Source: CAZDML01 sp964506645
Lineage (GTDB): Bacteria > Elusimicrobiota > Elusimicrobia > 2-01-FULL-59-12
Direction: 5' to 3'
DNA length: 9,235 bases
Assembly: GCA_964506645.1 (NCBI GenBank)
Contig: CAZDML010000083.1
Span: 1 to 9,235, forward strand
The position numbers and the translations under genes were made by a program. Every line of letters starts with the position of its first letter. Position 1 is the stretch's first letter. Of the stretch, positions 5,609 to 9,235 are shown in pieces. The notes under the pieces were generated by a model, which saw nothing but the letters and a program-made list of their open reading frames with translations, did not search any database and had not been told where the DNA came from.

Positions 5609-7107
5609 TGTCGATTCAAAAATTAGAACCTCTTATCTTTGAGAAAACGCAAAACGGCCGCCGGGGTTATACGCTGTCGGCGTTGGATGTTCCTTCCATC
5701 AATCCGAGCGATGTGCTACCCGCGGAAAGCGTGCGTAAAACCCCGGCGCAGCTTCCCGAAATGAGCGAGCTGGATGTCATTCGCCACTACACGCGGCTTT
5801 CCCAGCTTAATTTCAGCATCGATACCCAGTTCTACCCGCTGGGATCCTGTACGATGAAATACAACCCCAAGGTCAACGAAATGGTCGCGGGTTTCACCGG
5901 CTTTAAAGCCATTCATCCGCTACAGCCGGATTCCACCGTTCAGGGATTCCTGCAGATGTATTACACGCTGGAACGCACCCTTTCCGAAATCTGCGGCATG
6001 GCCGAGTTCACGCTTCAGCCGTCTGCGGGGGCACACGGCGAACTCGCCGGGCTTCTGATTGCTCGCGCCTACCATAAGTACAAAGGCAATGCGCGTAAGA
6101 CCGTCATCATTCCGGATTCCGCGCACGGCACCAATCCTGCCTCCGCCATGATCGCCGGCTACAACGTCGTCACGATCAAGTCGAATGCCGACGGCAGTGT
6201 GAATATCCCCGCTCTCAAAGAAGCGCTCAATCAAGATACCGCTGTTTTCATGCTGACGAACCCCAGCACACTCGGTCTTTTCGAAACGCAGATGAAAGAA
6301 ATCGCCAAACTCGTCCATGATGTGGGCGCGCTGCTCTACCTTGATGGCGCCAACATGAACGCATTGGTCGGCATTGTTCGTCCGGGCGATCTCGGTTTCG
6401 ACATCATGCATTTGAATCTGCACAAAACGTTCTCGACCCCCCACGGTGGCGGCGGTCCCGCAGCGGGGCCGGTGGGCGTGTCGCAAGCGCTGACGCCGTT
6501 CTTGCCTGTGCCGCGCGTGAGAAAAAATGATCAGGGCTATTCGCTCGAAGAAAGCGCGCCGCTTTCGATCGGCAAGATGCGCGCCTTCAACGGGAACTCG
6601 CTGATTCTCCTGCGCGCCTATACGTATATCCGCTGTCTTGGCAAAGAAGGCGTGGAGAAAATGAGCCGCACGGCCATCTTAAACGCCAACTACCTGCGCG
6701 TCCGGCTGCGTGAAAAGTATCTCGTGCCTATCGACCGCGCCTGCATGCACGAATGTATCTTCACGAACGGCAAACAGGCCGCTCAAGGCATCAAGACGCT
6801 CGATATCGCCAAGCGCATGCTTGATTACGGCATCCATCCGCCCACCATTTACTTCCCGCTCATTGTGCCGGAAGCCATGATGGTGGAACCGACGGAAGCC
6901 GAATCAAAACAAACGCTCGACTTCTTCATTGATGTGATGAATACCATCGCCGATGAAGCTCAAAAAGATCCAGCACTTCTGAAGAACGCTCCACATACGA
7001 CCCCTGTCCGCCGTTTGGACGAAGTCAAAGCCGCACGAGAACCGAACCTGCGTTGGACATCTACAACGGCCGCTGGTTCTACGGCCCAAACCCCTGCAAA
7101 CAAGTGA
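5608..7107 (+). CDS. gcvPB: Glycine dehydrogenase (decarboxylating) subunit 2
   Basis: This is the PLP-binding half of the P protein. The Schiff-base lysine is Lys273 in NLHKTFSTPHGGGGP, with Asp246 (LDGAN) expected to contact the pyridine nitrogen. Other family blocks are LGSCTMKYNPK (78-88), QPSAGAHGELAG (137-148), PDSAHGTNPASA (169-180) and, near the C-terminus, HPPTIYFPLIVPEAMMVEPTE. Length is 499 residues. The canonical end is close to REPNLRW; about 16 further residues follow, rich in Thr, Ala and Ser and of low complexity (TSTTAAGSTAQTPANK), and look unstructured. The start is set by the ribosome site within gcvPA. The stop TGA overlaps the likely GTG start of the lipoyl-attachment gene (GTGA). 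Confidence 0.96.
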   Translation: MSIQKLEPLIFEKTQNGRRGYTLSALDVPSINPSDVLPAESVRKTPAQLPEMSELDVIRHYTRLSQLNFSIDTQFYPLGSCTMKYNPKVNEMVAGFTGFKAIHPLQPDSTVQGFLQMYYTLERTLSEICGMAEFTLQPSAGAHGELAGLLIARAYHKYKGNARKTVIIPDSAHGTNPASAMIAGYNVVTIKSNADGSVNIPALKEALNQDTAVFMLTNPSTLGLFETQMKEIAKLVHDVGALLYLDGANMNALVGIVRPGDLGFDIMHLNLHKTFSTPHGGGGPAAGPVGVSQALTPFLPVPRVRKNDQGYSLEESAPLSIGKMRAFNGNSLILLRAYTYIRCLGKEGVEKMSRTAILNANYLRVRLREKYLVPIDRACMHECIFTNGKQAAQGIKTLDIAKRMLDYGIHPPTIYFPLIVPEAMMVEPTEAESKQTLDFFIDVMNTIADEAQKDPALLKNAPHTTPVRRLDEVKAAREPNLRWTSTTAAGSTAQTPANK

Positions 7108-7724
7108 TTTCCTCTCCCGGTCGGACAGAGACGAAAGCATGGCGTATCCTGACGACGCTCGCCCTGTCCGGCCAGGAGAATATGGATTTCGACCGAGAGA
7201 CCCTGCGCCAGGTCGAGCTGGGGCAGGCCCCTCCCACCCTTCGCTTCTTCCTATTTAAGGAGCCTACGGCGACCTTCGGCCGGCTCCAAAAACAGTCTTC
7301 CTTCGCTTTGAAGGTCCCGGCGGGGATTCCTCTGGTACAGCGACCGACCGGCGGCGGGCTTGTTCTTCATGGCCAGGATCTTTGCCTGTCTCTCTGTTGG
7401 ACCAACGGCCAAGCCCCCATTCCAACGGCAATCCGCGAGCAATACCAGTGGATCCATACGGTGATTCAGCAAGCCCTGCAAAACATGTTGCCGCTCGACA
7501 TGGCCACATGCCGTGATTGTGCGGCACCGGAGCAAGCGTTTGACGTACGGGAATGTTTTACGCAACCGGTGGGATACGACTTACTTCAGAATAAAATAAA
7601 AATCGTGGGCGGAGCGCTTTACCATACGCGCAGCGCAACGCTCTATCAGGGATCCATCCAGCACGCAAAGCCTGCAGCGCTGATTCCGCTGCTCGAAAAG
7701 GCCTTTCGTATCGCATTTGTATGA
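7104..7724 (+). CDS. LipM/LplA-family octanoyl- or lipoyl-protein ligase/transferase
   Basis: This is a member of the biotin/lipoate A/B ligase fold, likely to attach octanoate or lipoate to GcvH Lys62. From GTG at 7104 it has 206 residues. Family signs are WRILTTLALSGQENMDFD near the N-terminus, RPTGGGLVLHGQDLCLSL (80-97), Cys151-Phe in ECFTQPVGYDL, Lys166 in KIVGGA (the catalytic or substrate-binding lysine position) and LYQGSI (180-185). RPTGGG-x-V-x-H-G-x-D-L together with a CF about 15 residues before the lysine is more like LipM-type octanoyltransferases than E. coli LplA, which also has an extra C-terminal domain absent here. It could still be a lipoate ligase. The start is uncertain: GTG at 7104 overlaps the gcvPB stop, TTG at 7053 is possible but would add a non-family N-terminus, and ATG at 7182 would cut the first strand. 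No strong ribosome site is seen, so coupling to gcvPB is likely. Confidence 0.82.
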   Translation: MISSPGRTETKAWRILTTLALSGQENMDFDRETLRQVELGQAPPTLRFFLFKEPTATFGRLQKQSSFALKVPAGIPLVQRPTGGGLVLHGQDLCLSLCWTNGQAPIPTAIREQYQWIHTVIQQALQNMLPLDMATCRDCAAPEQAFDVRECFTQPVGYDLLQNKIKIVGGALYHTRSATLYQGSIQHAKPAALIPLLEKAFRIAFV

Positions 7725-8662
7725 AACTCTCTGTCATTCTCCCCCTGCGCAACGAAGAAAAAAATCTTTTACCGCTGCATAGCGCGCTTCAGCAAACGCT
7801 CACCCCGCTTTCTTCGGAGTACGAACTTATTTTTGTGGATGATGGTAGTATGGACGCTTCGCTTCAAACGCTCACCGCGCTGCACGCTCAAGATTCCAGG
7901 GTCAAAATTCTGTCGTTCACGCGAAATTTTGGGCACCAAGTGGCCCTCACGGCCGGGCTGGATCATGCCACCGGTGATGCCGTCATCATGATGGATGCGG
8001 ATGGCCAACACCCGGTCGAGATGATTCCCAAACTCATCCATGAATGGAAGAACGGCGCTGAAGTCGTCTATGCGGTCCGCACCACCGGATCCTCTTCGCT
8101 CTTGCAAGGCGGCCTGGATACACTGTTCTACAAGACCTTTCCTTGGATCACGGGAATCCCCTTGCCGCCGCACTCCGCTGACTTTCGTCTTCTGGATAAG
8201 AAGGTGGTCGATGTGTTGCGCACACAACTTCGCGAACGTGTACGTTTCATGCGAGGACTCACCGCGTGGCTGGGCTACCGGTCCGTACAAATCCCCTATC
8301 GCGGACAGGGACGCAAGCAGGGAACCTCCCAATACCACTGGACCGACCGCTTACACCTGGCCATTGATGGACTGGTCTCTTTCTCTGCTCGACCACTGTA
8401 TGCAGCCATTTATGCGGGAATTTTCTTTACGGGAATCGGTGCGTTTTACGCGCCCTACGCCGCTTATATGCGATTGGTGAGCCACCACGTAGTGCCAGGA
8501 TGGACGTCTCTGATGATGGTCATTTCATTGATTGGCGGGATTCAACTGATTTTACTGGGGATCGTTGGACTCTATATCGGAAAGATTTACGAAGAAGTTA
8601 AACACCGTCCTCTGTATGTTCTTCGCCAAAGCACCGGCCTACCCACAGCCACGCCGCAATAA
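7721..8662 (+). CDS. Polyprenyl-phosphate sugar synthase, GT2 family (GtrB/DPM1-like)
   Basis: This inner-membrane glycosyltransferase is expected to move a sugar from a nucleotide donor to undecaprenyl phosphate, supplying membrane glycosyltransferases. Of 313 residues, the first ~220 are the GT-A domain: LSVILPLRNEEKNL (3-16), FVDDGS (38-43), LSFTRNFGHQVALTAGLD (64-81), metal-binding DADGQHP (92-98) and RFMRGL (175-180). Two membrane helices follow (about 228-250 and 263-287) and a short cytoplasmic tail, the layout of GtrB-type enzymes. The donor sugar cannot be told. The ATG overlaps the preceding stop as ATGA, so it is translated from the same transcript although it has no obvious part in glycine cleavage. 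Its 3' end overlaps the minus-strand gene by 65 bp. Confidence 0.9.
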   Translation: MKLSVILPLRNEEKNLLPLHSALQQTLTPLSSEYELIFVDDGSMDASLQTLTALHAQDSRVKILSFTRNFGHQVALTAGLDHATGDAVIMMDADGQHPVEMIPKLIHEWKNGAEVVYAVRTTGSSSLLQGGLDTLFYKTFPWITGIPLPPHSADFRLLDKKVVDVLRTQLRERVRFMRGLTAWLGYRSVQIPYRGQGRKQGTSQYHWTDRLHLAIDGLVSFSARPLYAAIYAGIFFTGIGAFYAPYAAYMRLVSHHVVPGWTSLMMVISLIGGIQLILLGIVGLYIGKIYEEVKHRPLYVLRQSTGLPTATPQ

Positions 8663-9235
8663 ACGCGGCAGCCACCGTCCAATACTGGTAGCGAAAATCA
8701 CTTGCCAAACCATAGAAAAAGTAGCCGACACTGTAAATGCCGCCACTGATCGCCACACACACAACAGATTGGTTCCTCTGTCGCCAGCCTAAAATGGTCC
8801 ATACAATAACCGCCAACACATAGAACCATCCCTGAAAGACAAGACTGTTTTTGATCACCGAACATCCTCCATAAATAGCTTTCATCCAAAATGGGGGTGA
8901 ATAGTGAAAATTCCAGGAATTGGGCCACATTGTGTCTTCATACGCATACACCACATACCCTGTTCGCAAGGCCAACAGCTTGCGGTACCCTCTCGCCCGA
9001 TGAACAAGGTAGTCCTTAGGATATTCTTGGATCGCCGACCGCCATACCCCTGCGAGCCTCTTTATTTCCGTAGAGTCACGTGTGAGAACAAGAATATCCC
9101 GCAGTGGTCCGTCATAATTCGGGATATAGGATTTCTCAAGCTCGGGAAGCCCAACACCCGAACGCAAAAATGTTGGAGGAACAAGGATCCGCTGTGCATG
9201 CACTGTCAGTGCCGTTAAGTCATGCAGCATGACAA
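8598..9235 (-). CDS. Membrane protein, C-terminal part, probably GT-C-like glycosyltransferase (runs off the right edge)
   Basis: The minus-strand frame is open from the right edge to TAA at 8598-8600. An ATG at 9230 would give 210 residues, but the frame continues past it (Val before Met) and HDLTALTVHAQRILVPP looks like the interior of a larger protein, so I read this as 5'-truncated by the window. After an extracytoplasmic-type region containing W-x3-I-x3-P-x2-YLVHR (63-78 from that Met), three hydrophobic segments follow at about 131-149, 155-173 and 183-199, with SDFRYQYW (177-184) between the last two. YLxHR and D-x-RY motifs of this kind recur in multi-spanning membrane sugar transferases that use polyprenyl-linked donors, so it may use the product of the neighbouring GT2. 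The family call is from memory and moderate. Confidence 0.65.
   Translation of the reverse strand, partial: VMLHDLTALTVHAQRILVPPTFLRSGVGLPELEKSYIPNYDGPLRDILVLTRDSTEIKRLAGVWRSAIQEYPKDYLVHRARGYRKLLALRTGYVVYAYEDTMWPNSWNFHYSPPFWMKAIYGGCSVIKNSLVFQGWFYVLAVIVWTILGWRQRNQSVVCVAISGGIYSVGYFFYGLASDFRYQYWTVAAAFIAAWLWVGRCFGEEHTEDGV

Noticed and set aside
5920..6486. 188-residue minus-strand ORF inside gcvPB
   Set aside because: It is fully antisense to highly conserved gcvPB sequence, including the PLP site, with no recognisable motifs; a shadow frame in GC-rich coding DNA.
7769..8338. 189-residue minus-strand ORF inside the GT2 gene
   Set aside because: It is antisense to the catalytic GT-A domain and its composition is a mirror of the plus-strand codon bias.
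8653..8669. GCCGC-N7-GCGGC hairpin around the GT2 stop as a terminator
   Set aside because: The stem is only 5 bp, there is no T-run, and the bases are coding on the minus strand.

Overview
The window is bacterial and tightly packed. It is dominated by one plus-strand operon for the glycine cleavage system (GCS) and the lipoyl cofactor that system needs. Order, 471-8662: lpd (E3/L protein), lipA (lipoyl synthase), gcvT, gcvH, gcvPA, gcvPB, a LipM/LplA-family lipoyl-attachment enzyme, and a polyprenyl-phosphate glycosyltransferase (GT2). Six of the seven junctions are start/stop overlaps or have 14 nt or less between genes, and several carry good Shine-Dalgarno sequences, so one translationally coupled transcript is likely. 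The split P-protein (GcvPA + GcvPB) occurs in Firmicutes, Thermotogae and several Gram-negative and candidate phyla. The mid-to-high GC content and the GT2/GT-C membrane sugar-transfer genes suggest a Gram-negative-type or candidate-phylum bacterium (Omnitrophota-like is a guess). I cannot name a taxon from the sequence alone.

Left edge (1-470): on the minus strand lie the 5' part of an unrecognised protein (214 to beyond the edge) and a 32-residue, extremely basic small ORF (416-318) that is easy to miss. Between them sits a pair of related 31-bp palindromic elements in inverted orientation, resembling a REP doublet (REPIN). The basic ORF and lpd diverge from a compact bidirectional promoter in which the -10 regions of the two strands overlap or abut.

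Centre (471-7724): the proteins form a nearly self-sufficient module. GcvPA/PB decarboxylate glycine onto the lipoyl arm of GcvH, GcvT releases ammonia and passes the one-carbon unit to tetrahydrofolate, and Lpd reoxidises the dihydrolipoyl arm. The LipM/LplA-like enzyme would put octanoate (or lipoate) on GcvH Lys62, and LipA would insert the two sulfurs. An A_AAA_AAA slippery heptamer sits immediately before the gcvT stop, and the -1 frame from it is open into gcvH.

Right edge (7721-9235): the GT2 gene is coupled to the lipoyl enzyme by an ATGA overlap, although its function looks unrelated. A minus-strand membrane protein, probably the C-terminal part of a GT-C-like glycosyltransferase whose start is outside the window, converges on it, and the two coding regions overlap antisense by 65 bp. 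I see no tRNA, rRNA, CRISPR array, insertion sequence or convincing intrinsic terminator.
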